A stretch of DNA of 64,000 nt from Streptomyces griseomycini (GTDB taxonomy: Bacteria; Actinomycetota; Actinomycetes; Streptomycetales; Streptomycetaceae), in NCBI RefSeq assembly GCF_014203535.1, contig NZ_JACHJI010000009.1:248001-312000 (forward strand), given 5' to 3'. The notes under the pieces were generated by a model. The model was not told the origin of the DNA, did no database searches, and saw only the letters and a program-made list of their open reading frames with translations. The translations under genes were made by a program, and so were the position numbers. Below are positions 1 to 7,135 of this stretch, in pieces (positions within the stretch are counted from its first letter, which is position 1; each line of letters begins with the position of its first letter).

Positions 1-35
1 AGCAGACCGGCGACGACGAGCAGGACCCATGCCAT
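1..35 (-). CDS. SMR-family multidrug transporter, N-terminal fragment at window edge
   Basis: Only the first eleven codons are inside the window. They read MAWVLLVVAGL from an ATG at 35, the typical hydrophobic start of a small multidrug resistance (EmrE/SugE-like) membrane protein, whose first transmembrane helix begins almost at the start codon. The rest lies beyond position 1. The call rests on this short N-terminus, so another small membrane protein is possible. Confidence 0.55.
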   Translation of the reverse strand, partial: MAWVLLVVAGL

Positions 36-171
36 GACCAGGCACCTCCGGGACACGAACGGAAACGGGGGTGCGTCGTCTTTTCCTTCACCCCGGTACG
101 GCGCGTCTCGTCGGGGCCCGTGAAGCCGTGCGGCTTCCGCACGGGTCCCTCCACCCTACCCGGAACAGCCG

Positions 172-205
172 GGAGGGGCCGGTGACCACGGTCACCGGCC
201 CCTCC
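172..205 (-). terminator. Perfect hairpin downstream of the GroES-like gene
   Basis: A 16-bp perfect inverted repeat (172-187 with 190-205, two-base centre) lies 36 bases past the stop of the GroES-like gene. A second short hairpin sits at 127-145. No long T run is present, which is usual for Streptomyces terminators. The 36-240 stretch holds nothing else I can name. Confidence 0.7.
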
Positions 206-240
206 CCGGTTCCTTCGCGGAACCAGCGGAACCAGCGGGA

Positions 241-597
241 CTACAGGTACAGGCCGGTCGAATCCTCGGAACCCTCGAACCGGTCCGCGGCCACGGCGTG
301 CAGATCCCGCTCCCGCATCAGCACGTACCCGACGCCCCGCACCTCGACCTCCGCCCGGTCCTCCGGATCGAACAGCACCCGGTCACCCGGCTCCACGGTC
401 CGTACGTTCTGCCCCACCGCGACGACCTCGGCCCAGGCCAGCCGACGGCCCACCGCCGCCGTCGCGGGGATCAGGATCCCGCCCCCGGAACGCCGCTCGC
501 CCTCACTCGTGTCCTGCCGCACGAGTACGCGGTCGTGCAGCATCCGGATGGGCAGCTTGTCGTGCTGGGGGCTGTGCTCGTGTCTGTTGGCGCTCAC
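241..597 (-). CDS. GroES-like (chaperonin-10 fold) protein
   Basis: This 118-residue protein starts at a GTG (597). The core matches the chaperonin-10 pattern: LHDRVLVRQD near residues 20-29, a mobile-loop-like stretch SEGERRSGGGILIP with the GGI(L)IP signature, then VVAVGQNV and GDRVLFDPED. True GroES is about 100 residues and pairs with groEL; no groEL is nearby and the C-terminus is extended, so this is a stand-alone paralogue rather than the chaperonin cofactor itself. Its partner is unknown. It precedes a hairpin terminator and follows the DUF3618 gene by 44 bases on the same strand, so the two may share a transcript. Confidence 0.7.
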   Translation of the reverse strand: MSANRHEHSPQHDKLPIRMLHDRVLVRQDTSEGERRSGGGILIPATAAVGRRLAWAEVVAVGQNVRTVEPGDRVLFDPEDRAEVEVRGVGYVLMRERDLHAVAADRFEGSEDSTGLYL

Positions 598-641
598 GTC
601 CTGAAACCTACCTGCCTTCACCACATCCGCACGCGGGCGGG

Positions 642-971
642 TCAGCCCTTGCGCCGCCGCGCGGTCATCGTCAGCAGCCCCACGACCCCGACCACCAGCA
701 GCGCCGCCGGCACCACCCGCTCCAGCCGGGGCGCGCCCTCCGCGTCCACGAACTGCGCCTTCACGTCGCTCACCACGTGGTTGACGCGGACGTAGGCCCG
801 CCCGAGCGTGTGGTCCACGTTGGCGACGACCCTGGCCTTCGCGTCCCCCACGATCGTCTTCGGGTGCACCCGCACGCCGATCTCGTCCAGGGTCTCGGCC
901 AGCACCGCACGACGGCGCCTGATGTCCGCCTCGATCTGCGCCGGGGTTCTGGTGTCCGCCGTGTCCGCCAC
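642..971 (-). CDS. DUF3618 family membrane-associated protein
   Basis: A 109-residue protein with the DUF3618 opening RTPAQIEADIRRRRAVLAET near residues 7-26, a charged amphipathic middle, and one hydrophobic segment at the C-terminus (about residues 86-102) followed by TARRRKG, which suggests a tail-anchored membrane protein with its bulk in the cytoplasm. I chose the GTG at 971 because GGAGG lies seven bases upstream; an upstream in-frame ATG at 1037 has no such site. Members of this family occur in actinobacteria next to phage-holin-like or DUF1490-type genes; function is not established. The divergent neighbour is bcp. Confidence 0.75.
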   Translation of the reverse strand: MADTADTRTPAQIEADIRRRRAVLAETLDEIGVRVHPKTIVGDAKARVVANVDHTLGRAYVRVNHVVSDVKAQFVDAEGAPRLERVVPAALLVVGVVGLLTMTARRRKG

Positions 972-1110
972 CGTGTCGCCTCCGAAATCCGCTGATACCT
1001 GTGCCGGACAGTCTGTCAGCTTCGCGCCGCGCCGCACTGTCAGGACCCCCGGTTACCCTCGTTCCCGGCACCCGATCCACGCAGCGCGTACGTACGAGGA
1101 GACCAGACCG

Positions 1111-1578
1111 ATGAGCGAACGCCTCCAGCCCGGGGACGAGGCCCCCGCCTTCACCCTGCCCGACGCCGACGGCAACGAGGTGTCCCTGGCCGACCGCAGG
1201 GGCCGCAAGGTCATCGTCTACTTCTACCCGGCCGCGCTCACCCCCGGCTGCACCAAGCAGGCCTGCGACTTCACCGACAACCTCGACCTGCTCGCCGGCG
1301 CGGGCTACGACGTGATCGGCGTCTCCCCCGACAAGCCGGAGAAGCTGGCGAAGTTCCGCGAGAAGGAGTCCCTGAGGGTCACCCTCCTCGCCGACCCCGA
1401 CAAGCGGGTCCTGGAGGCGTACGGCGCCTACGGCGAGAAGAAGCTCTACGGCAAGACGGTGGTCGGCGTCATCCGCTCCACGGTCGTCGTCGACGAGGAG
1501 GGCAGGGTCGAACGCGCCCTGTACAACGTCAAGGCGACGGGCCACGTGGCCAAGATCATCAAGGACCTGGCCATCTGA
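1111..1578 (+). CDS. bcp: Thioredoxin-dependent peroxiredoxin (BCP/PrxQ type)
   Basis: A 155-residue cytosolic peroxiredoxin that reduces hydrogen and alkyl peroxides with thioredoxin as electron donor. The peroxidatic cysteine C47 lies in ALTPGCTKQACDF and the resolving C52 follows five residues later, the E. coli BCP spacing that defines the atypical two-cysteine PrxQ class. The length is normal for the family. The gene begins at ATG 1111 with a GA-rich stretch upstream (GAGGAGACC), is divergent from the DUF3618 gene, and ends in a strong hairpin, so it is probably transcribed alone. Confidence 0.93.
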   Translation: MSERLQPGDEAPAFTLPDADGNEVSLADRRGRKVIVYFYPAALTPGCTKQACDFTDNLDLLAGAGYDVIGVSPDKPEKLAKFREKESLRVTLLADPDKRVLEAYGAYGEKKLYGKTVVGVIRSTVVVDEEGRVERALYNVKATGHVAKIIKDLAI

Positions 1579-1590
1579 CCCGCGCCCCCT

Positions 1591-1630
1591 CGGAACGGCC
1601 CGTACCCGATCACCGGTACGGGCCGTTCCG
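1591..1630 (+). terminator. bcp terminator
   Basis: A 16-bp perfect inverted repeat (1591-1606 with 1615-1630, eight-base loop) begins 12 bases after the bcp stop codon. It separates bcp from the HNH genes. Confidence 0.8.
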
Positions 1631-1720
1631 CATTCCGCACGTGACCGTCCGATAACCGGTTCGTTACTCCGTACGAGACCGCGAACGGACAGCCGGACGC
1701 GGAACGACGGAGGGGACTCG

Positions 1721-2371
1721 ATGGGGGCCAGTGCGTACACCAGGGAACGCCTGGAGGAGGCGGCTCGGGGAGCACGGACACTGACGGAGGCGCTGGTGCG
1801 GTTGGGGGTGGATCCGAAGAGTTCGACACGGCAGTACTTGCTCGAGCGGATGAAGAAGCTCGGGGTGGATGTCTCCCACTTCGAGCGGGAGGGGGTGAAG
1901 TGGACGAGGGAGATCCTTCAGGAAGCCGTCTCGGCGTCGACCAACATGTGCGAGGTGCTCCGGCATCTCGGGCTGGCTGTGGCCGGCGGACACCACACCC
2001 ACATCAGCCGACGGATCAAGGCGTACGGCATCGACACGTCACATTTTCAGCTGCCCACCGGGCGCGGCCGGCCGAAGCGGCCACGGTCACCGGAGGGCCT
2101 GCTCGTCGCGCAAGAACCCGCCTGTGCCCGGCGCATTCAAAGTGACCGGCTCAAGTGGGCCATGACCGCATCGGGGGTGCCGGAGCGGTGTGCGCTCTGT
2201 GGCGTGGAAAACGTCTGGCGAGGGCGTCCGCTCCCACTGGAGGTCGACCACATCGACGGGAACTGGTGGGACAACCGCATCACGAATCTTCGTTTCCTCT
2301 GCCCCAACTGCCACTCGACGACAGACAACTACCGGGGACGCGGCAAGGCACGCGCCGAGGGCCGCGCATGA
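1721..2371 (+). CDS. HNH endonuclease with repeated DNA-binding segments (copy 1)
   Basis: A 216-residue protein. The C-terminus carries a zinc-stabilised HNH nuclease: CALCG, then LEVDHIDGNWWDN, then NLRFLCPNCH, giving the two CxxC pairs and the DH-N-H residues. The N-terminal half has two similar repeats, YTRERLEEAA..LLERMKKLGVDVSHF (residues 6-47) and WTREILQEAV..RRIKAYGIDTSHF, a pattern common in phage and mobile HNH proteins and probably DNA-binding. The ATG at 1721 follows GGAGGGG at a good distance. It overlaps the next gene by an ATGA. The pair looks like a mobile homing-type nuclease unit inserted between bcp and rdgB; the target is unknown. Confidence 0.85.
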   Translation: MGASAYTRERLEEAARGARTLTEALVRLGVDPKSSTRQYLLERMKKLGVDVSHFEREGVKWTREILQEAVSASTNMCEVLRHLGLAVAGGHHTHISRRIKAYGIDTSHFQLPTGRGRPKRPRSPEGLLVAQEPACARRIQSDRLKWAMTASGVPERCALCGVENVWRGRPLPLEVDHIDGNWWDNRITNLRFLCPNCHSTTDNYRGRGKARAEGRA

Positions 2372-3027
2372 GCGGCAACCAGTACACCCGCGAACGGCTG
2401 GAGCAAGCAGCCGAACAGTGCTCCAGCCTCGACGAGGTCATCGCCTTCTTCGGCACTCAGCCCTACGGAAGTCTCCACGGATACCTCACGAGGCGGTTCG
2501 CGCACTTCGGCCTAGACATCTCCCATTTCAGCCCTTCCGGCAAACCGCCGCGCCCCACCGCAGAAGAGCTGGGTGCGGCAGTAGCCGACTCGATCTCGAT
2601 CGCCCAGTTGCTGCGTCGGCTGGGGCGTCCGGACAACGGTGCGCAACGCGCCCTCTTGCGCCAGTGGATCGCTGAGGACAACGTCTCGACGGCGCATTTC
2701 CTGGGGCAGGCCCATCGGCGCGGCAAGCCAGGCGCGGTTCCTCTCAGGCAGCCCGAGGACATCCTGGTCAAGCACGAGGGCCGACGCCGCACGAGGACCG
2801 CCCTCCTGCGTCGGGCGCTCCGAGAAGTCGGTGTGCCTTACGAGTGCGCCGAGTGCGGTACGGCGCCCGAATGGCTCGGCAGGCCGATGACCCTGGAGAT
2901 CGATCACATCAACGGGGACTGGAGCGACGACCGGAAGGAGAACCTGCGACTGCTCTGCCCCAACTGCCACGCATCCACGGAGACCTGGTGCAGAGGCGGC
3001 CAGCGGCGGCATACTCAGGCCCGGTAA
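2368..3027 (+). CDS. HNH endonuclease with repeated DNA-binding segments (copy 2)
   Basis: A 219-residue paralogue of the preceding protein. It opens with the same repeat (NQYTRERLEQAAEQ...RRFAHFGLDISHF) and has the same C-terminal HNH layout: CAECG, LEIDHINGDWSDD, NLRLLCPNCHAST. The start ATG at 2368 overlaps the stop of copy 1 (ATGA), so translation is coupled. The two proteins agree mainly at motif residues and are clearly diverged, which implies an old duplication or two separate arrivals rather than a recent copy. The gene ends 15 bases before a tRNA-like gene, too close for a normal intervening promoter, so the three are probably one transcript. Confidence 0.85.
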   Translation: MSGNQYTRERLEQAAEQCSSLDEVIAFFGTQPYGSLHGYLTRRFAHFGLDISHFSPSGKPPRPTAEELGAAVADSISIAQLLRRLGRPDNGAQRALLRQWIAEDNVSTAHFLGQAHRRGKPGAVPLRQPEDILVKHEGRRRTRTALLRRALREVGVPYECAECGTAPEWLGRPMTLEIDHINGDWSDDRKENLRLLCPNCHASTETWCRGGQRRHTQAR

Positions 3028-3042
3028 TGTTGTGCGCGGCCA

Positions 3043-3115
3043 GCGCCCGTACGCCAATGGCCGAGCGGCGATCTTTAGGTGGTCGTGTTTGTCGGTTCGA
3101 ATCCGACCGGGCGCA
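3043..3115 (+). tRNA. Unusual class I tRNA-like gene, apparent anticodon UAG (reads CUA)
   Basis: The 73 bases fold by eye into a cloverleaf: perfect 7-bp acceptor stem (GCGCCCG with CGGGCGC, discriminator A at 3115), T8-A9, a D-arm of three good pairs (3052-3054 with 3065-3067) containing GG, an anticodon stem CGATC/GGTCG around loop TTTAGGT, a five-base variable loop and a perfect T-arm GTCGG-TTCGAAT-CCGAC. The anticodon reads TAG, a leucine anticodon, yet leucine tRNAs in bacteria carry a long variable arm and this does not. The acceptor end looks more like arginine tRNA. It could be a functional odd tRNA, a pseudo-tRNA or a remnant of a mobile element. CCA is not encoded (CAG follows). 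Confidence 0.6.
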
Positions 3116-3125
3116 CAGGCGAAAC

Positions 3126-3160
3126 GAGCCCCGCACCTTGGATTCAAAGGTGCGGGGCTC
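3126..3160. terminator. Bidirectional terminator between the tRNA-like gene and rdgB
   Basis: A 14-bp perfect stem (3126-3139 with 3147-3160) followed by TTCT on the plus strand lies 10 bases past the tRNA-like gene and 8 bases past the rdgB stop, so it can end transcription from both sides. Confidence 0.85.
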
Positions 3161-3168
3161 TTCTGCGG

Positions 3169-3771
3169 TCAGCCCAGCAGCTCCCGTACCACCGGAACCA
3201 GTTCGCGGAAGGCCTTGCCGCGGTGGCTGATCGCGTTCTTCTCGGCGGGGGAGAGTTCCGCGCACGTCCTCGTCTCGCCCTCCGGCTGGAGGATCGGGTC
3301 GTAGCCGAAGCCGTTCGTGCCGGCGGGCTCGTGGCGCAGGGTGCCCGTGAGCCGGCCCTCGACCACCCGCTCGGTGCCGTCGGGCAGTGCGAGGGCCGCC
3401 GCGCAGGCGAAGTGGGCGCCCCGGTGTTCGTCGGCGATGTCCGAGAGCTGGGCCAGGAGGAGGTCCAGGTTGGCCCGGTCGTCGCCGTGGCGGCCCGCCC
3501 AGCGGGCGGAGAAGATGCCGGGGGCGCCGTTCAGGACGTCGACGCAGAGGCCGGAGTCGTCGGCGACGGCGGGCAGGCCCGTGGCCTGTGCGAGGGCGTG
3601 GGCCTTGAGGAGGGCGTTCTCGGCGAAGGTGACGCCGGTCTCCTTGACGTCGGGGACGTCGGGGTAGGCGTCGGCGCCGACGAGGTCGTGGGGCAGGCCG
3701 GCCTCGGCGAGGATGGCCCTCAGTTCGGTGATCTTTCCGGCGTTGCGGGTGGCGAGGATCAGGCGGGTCAT
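3169..3771 (-). CDS. rdgB: RdgB/HAM1 non-canonical purine NTP pyrophosphatase
   Basis: This 200-residue cytosolic enzyme hydrolyses dITP, ITP and XTP to the monophosphates, cleaning the nucleotide pool. The start region LILATRNAGKITEL contains the family T-x-N-x-x-K substrate loop, VADDSGL holds the catalytic aspartates, and GFGYDPI and SHRGKAF complete the family signatures. Length is normal. I chose ATG 3771 because the family begins directly before the (L)ILATRN strand; an upstream ATG would add eight atypical residues. In many actinobacteria it is next to rph, as here with one lipoprotein gene between. Confidence 0.95.
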   Translation of the reverse strand: MTRLILATRNAGKITELRAILAEAGLPHDLVGADAYPDVPDVKETGVTFAENALLKAHALAQATGLPAVADDSGLCVDVLNGAPGIFSARWAGRHGDDRANLDLLLAQLSDIADEHRGAHFACAAALALPDGTERVVEGRLTGTLRHEPAGTNGFGYDPILQPEGETRTCAELSPAEKNAISHRGKAFRELVPVVRELLG

Positions 3772-3836
3772 GGGGTCCAGTATCCCGGGCCCCATGGGCC
3801 GTTCCGTTCCGGTCCGTTCCGCTCCCCGCGGTGCGC

Positions 3837-4235
3837 CTACGGGGTGCAGACCTTCGTCAGTTCGCCGGCCGCGTCGGTGACGGGGCCTATGTCGGGGGTC
3901 TTGTCGCCGTTCTCGATCGACGTGCGGACGTTGTCGACGGCCTTGCCCAGGTCGTCGACGGCCTTGGAGACGTCGGCGTTGTCGGTCTTGTCGCCGATCT
4001 CGTCGAGGTTCTTGTCGATGGAGGCGAGGGATTCCTCGAGCTGGGTGACGTCGTTGGAGGCGTTCTCGACGGCCTGCTGCATGTCGGTGACGCTGTCGGC
4101 GACGGCGTCGGCGGTCTGGACGCAGTCCAGTGCCTTGTCGACGGCGTCGCAGCCGGTGGTGAGTCCGGCGGTCAGCGCGACGGCCGCCAGGGTGGCGGCG
4201 ACGGCTGCGGTGCGGCGTCGGCGGCTCGCGGCCAT
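3837..4235 (-). CDS. Putative secreted lipoprotein with helical domain
   Basis: A 132-residue protein with an Arg-rich N-terminus, a hydrophobic stretch and the lipobox LTTGC at C29, so it is predicted to be lipid-anchored on the outer face of the membrane. The mature part is rich in Asp, Val and Ala with regular hydrophobic spacing (VTQLEESLASIDKNLDEIGD) that suggests amphipathic helices or a short coiled coil. Two further cysteines (near residues 38 and 130) could form a disulfide. I do not recognise a named family. It lies between rph and rdgB on the same strand. Confidence 0.75.
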   Translation of the reverse strand: MAASRRRRTAAVAATLAAVALTAGLTTGCDAVDKALDCVQTADAVADSVTDMQQAVENASNDVTQLEESLASIDKNLDEIGDKTDNADVSKAVDDLGKAVDNVRTSIENGDKTPDIGPVTDAAGELTKVCTP

Positions 4236-4379
4236 GGAACGGTCCCTCCCTCGTCGGGCCGGTGGTCGGCCCGGTTCACTGGCCGGGCGCGCGGGGTCGA
4301 GCCGCGCGCCCGTACTCGTTCAGACGCGGGGACGGCCGGCGCGGTTGCTCCGCGTCGACCACCCTTCTTGGTGCGTCCT

Positions 4380-5117
<738 letters not shown>

Positions 5118-5144
5118 GGCGTCGAGCCTAGCCGGACACGGGGA

Positions 5145-5177
5145 AGGGGCCCCTCCCGCGGTGGGGTGGGGGCCCCT
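5145..5177 (-). terminator. Probable nagF terminator
   Basis: AGGGGCCC at 5145 and GGGGGCCCCT at 5168 form a GC-rich inverted repeat 16 bases past the nagF stop and just upstream of rph. Confidence 0.55.
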
Positions 5178-5192
5178 GGGGGTGAGCGGGGC

Positions 5193-5426
5193 TCACATCA
5201 TGTCTTCGATCTCGGCGGCGATGGGGTCGGCGTCGGTGCCGATGACGACCTGGATGGCGCTGCCCATCTTGACGACGCCGTGGGCGCCTGCGGCCTTCAG
5301 GGCGGCTTCGTCGACCTTGGCCGGGTCGACGACCTCGGTGCGCAGGCGGGTGATGCAGCCTTCGACCTCTTCGATGTTGTCGATGCCGCCGAGCCCGGCA
5401 ACGATCTTCTCAGCCTTGGTGGCCAT
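5193..5426 (-). CDS. nagF: PTS EIIB component, N-acetylglucosamine-specific
   Basis: A 77-residue soluble EIIB domain that passes phosphate from EIIA to the incoming sugar at the membrane. The phosphorylated cysteine is in EVEGCITRLRTEV, the hallmark of the glucose/GlcNAc EIIB family, and AHGVVKMGSAIQVVIG completes the fold. I start at ATG 5426; upstream in-frame codons are atypical for the family. It is divergent from nagE1, with a DasR-type operator between them. In S. coelicolor, as I recall, NagF works with the separate EIIC proteins NagE1/NagE2 and Crr. Confidence 0.93.
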   Translation of the reverse strand: MATKAEKIVAGLGGIDNIEEVEGCITRLRTEVVDPAKVDEAALKAAGAHGVVKMGSAIQVVIGTDADPIAAEIEDMM

Positions 5427-5543
5427 GTTCGTTCTCCCTGATCCGAACCGCTTTGTCGCAGTAACCCACAGTTGGCCCATCTTTGCGAGCGGTCATGTCG
5501 TGGGTACCGAATGATGGCGTCACGACAGCGGAACCGTCCTCCG

Positions 5544-5559
5544 ACTGGTCTACACCACC
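5544..5559. promoter_or_regulatory. DasR operator (dre-like) between nagF and nagE1
   Basis: ACTGGTCTACACCACC matches the GntR-family DasR responsive element, an imperfect palindrome around GGTCTAGACC. It sits between the divergent nagF and nagE1 starts, where one repressor site could control both. DasR releases DNA when bound to glucosamine-6-phosphate (known from S. coelicolor); binding here is inferred. Confidence 0.8.
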
Positions 5560-5609
5560 AGGCGGAGTGTCGCCAAACCCGTCGAGCGGCGCCGAGCGAA
5601 GGGGACCGG

Positions 5610-6923
5610 ATGAGCACCGACAGCTCCGCCGGCGCCGGGAAGACGGTCGGTTCCCCGCGCGAACGCTGGAACCGGTTGTTCCAGGGTCTGCAGAAGATGG
5701 GCCGGAGTCTTCAGCTGCCGATCGCGGTGCTGCCGGCGGCGGGCATCCTCAACCGGCTGGGGCAGCCGGACGTGTTCGGCGACGAGGGGCTGGGCTGGAC
5801 GAACGTCTCGAAGGTGACGGCGGGCGCGGGCGGCGCGCTGCTGGACGGTTCGCTGGGGCTGCCGCTGCTGTTCTGCGTCGGCGTGGCCATCGGCATGGCG
5901 AAGAAGGCGGACGGCTCGACGGCGCTGGCGGCGGTGGCGGGGTTCCTCGTCTACTTCAACGTGCTGCGGCAGTTCCCGGAGGACTGCCCGGAGGGGTCGC
6001 GGGCGGTGCCGCAGGTCGGGTGCCGGGTGACCGAGGGGGCGGAGACGGTGACCGCCTTCACGTACCAGAACCCGGGGGTGTTCGGCGGCATCGTCATGGG
6101 GCTGCTGACGGCCTACTTCTGGCAGCGGTTCCACCGCACCCGGCTGGTGGACTGGCTGGGCTTCTTCAACGGCCGCCGGCTGGTGCCGATCATCATGGCG
6201 TTCGTGGCGATCCTGTTCGCGGCGCTGTGCCTGTGGGCCTGGCCGCCGATCGGCGACGCGCTGGAGGGTTTCAGCGACTGGCTCAGCGACCTGGGCGCGT
6301 GGGGCGCGGGTGTGTTCGGCGTGGCGAACCGGGCGCTGCTGGTGATCGGGCTGCACCAGTTCCTGAACGTGCCGATGTGGTTCCAGTTCGGCAGCTACAC
6401 CAGGCCGGACGGCACGGTGGTGCACGGCGACATCAACATGTTCCTGGCGGGCGACCCGACCGCGGGCCAGTTCACCACCGGTTTCTTCCCGATCATGATG
6501 TTCGCCCTGCCGGCCGCCGCGCTGGCGATCACGCACTGCGCGAAGCCGCACCGCCGCAAGGAGGTGGGCGGGCTGATGCTGTCGGTGGGGCTGACGTCGT
6601 TCGTGACCGGGATCACCGAGCCGCTGGAGTACTCGTTCCTCTTCGTCGCGCCGGTGCTGTACGCGGTCCACGCGGTGCTGACGGGCGTGTCGATGGCGGT
6701 GACGTGGGGGCTGGGGGTGAAGGACGGGTTCAGCTTCTCGGCCGGGCTGATCGACTACGTCATCAACTGGAACCTGGCCACCAGGCCGTGGCTGATCGTT
6801 CCGATCGGTCTGGTCCTCGCGGCGGTCTATTACGCCGTCTTCCGCCTCGCGATCACGAAGTTCGACCTGAGGACTCCGGGGCGGGAGCCGGAGGAGGAGG
6901 TGGAGGACGCCACGAAGGCGTGA
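5610..6923 (+). CDS. nagE1: PTS EIIC permease, N-acetylglucosamine type
   Basis: A 437-residue membrane protein of the glucose-superfamily EIIC type that moves GlcNAc across the membrane and releases it phosphorylated. It opens with FQGLQKMGRSLQLPIAVLPA, the amphipathic start of the family, and has the loop GITEPLEYSFLFVAP containing the sugar-contacting glutamate and HQFLNVPMWFQ. It lacks EIIB and EIIA domains; EIIB is nagF. Compared with nagE2 it has an extra loop rich in Cys and Pro (about residues 120-137). ATG 5610 follows an AGGGGA-like sequence. Expression is probably controlled by the dre site at 5544. Confidence 0.9.
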   Translation: MSTDSSAGAGKTVGSPRERWNRLFQGLQKMGRSLQLPIAVLPAAGILNRLGQPDVFGDEGLGWTNVSKVTAGAGGALLDGSLGLPLLFCVGVAIGMAKKADGSTALAAVAGFLVYFNVLRQFPEDCPEGSRAVPQVGCRVTEGAETVTAFTYQNPGVFGGIVMGLLTAYFWQRFHRTRLVDWLGFFNGRRLVPIIMAFVAILFAALCLWAWPPIGDALEGFSDWLSDLGAWGAGVFGVANRALLVIGLHQFLNVPMWFQFGSYTRPDGTVVHGDINMFLAGDPTAGQFTTGFFPIMMFALPAAALAITHCAKPHRRKEVGGLMLSVGLTSFVTGITEPLEYSFLFVAPVLYAVHAVLTGVSMAVTWGLGVKDGFSFSAGLIDYVINWNLATRPWLIVPIGLVLAAVYYAVFRLAITKFDLRTPGREPEEEVEDATKA

Positions 6924-6948
6924 TTGCTTAGGCTGGAGGCGGCTGTCC

Positions 6949-6980
6949 AAGCCCTCGGACCTCGTGGCCCGGGGGCTTTT
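6949..6980 (+). terminator. nagE1 terminator with T-run
   Basis: AAGCCCTCGG pairs with CCCGGGGGCTT around a short loop and is followed by TTTT, 26 bases past the nagE1 stop. Confidence 0.65.
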
Positions 6981-7086
6981 CGGTGCGCTCCGAGGAGGGT
7001 TCCGGCCGGGGGCCCGGGCGGGCACGGTGGGTAGCCCGCCGGTAGCAGGATTCGCGGGTTCCTTGCGCGGCCTTCATCGTGCTACA

Positions 7087-7119
7087 ACAGGTCTACACCA
7101 CTGAGTGGTGTAGACCACC
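7087..7119 (+). promoter_or_regulatory. Two abutting DasR operators in front of nagE2
   Basis: ACAGGTCTACACCACT (7087-7102) and AGTGGTGTAGACCACC (7104-7119) are two dre-like sites separated by one base. They are mirror copies, so 7090-7102 and 7104-7116 also form a perfect 13-bp inverted repeat. The pair ends 16 bases before the nagE2 start and overlaps where its mRNA leader would begin, fitting strong repression. Confidence 0.85.
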
Positions 7120-7135
7120 ACCCGATGGAGGAAGT

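Noticed and set aside
3031..3117. Possible longer tRNA (tRNA-Sec-like) using TGTGCGC at 3031 with GCGCACA at 3111
   Set aside because: The outer 7-bp pairing exists, but the anticodon is not UCA and the inner acceptor stem already fits a standard tRNA length, so I treat the outer pairing as part of the flanking structure.
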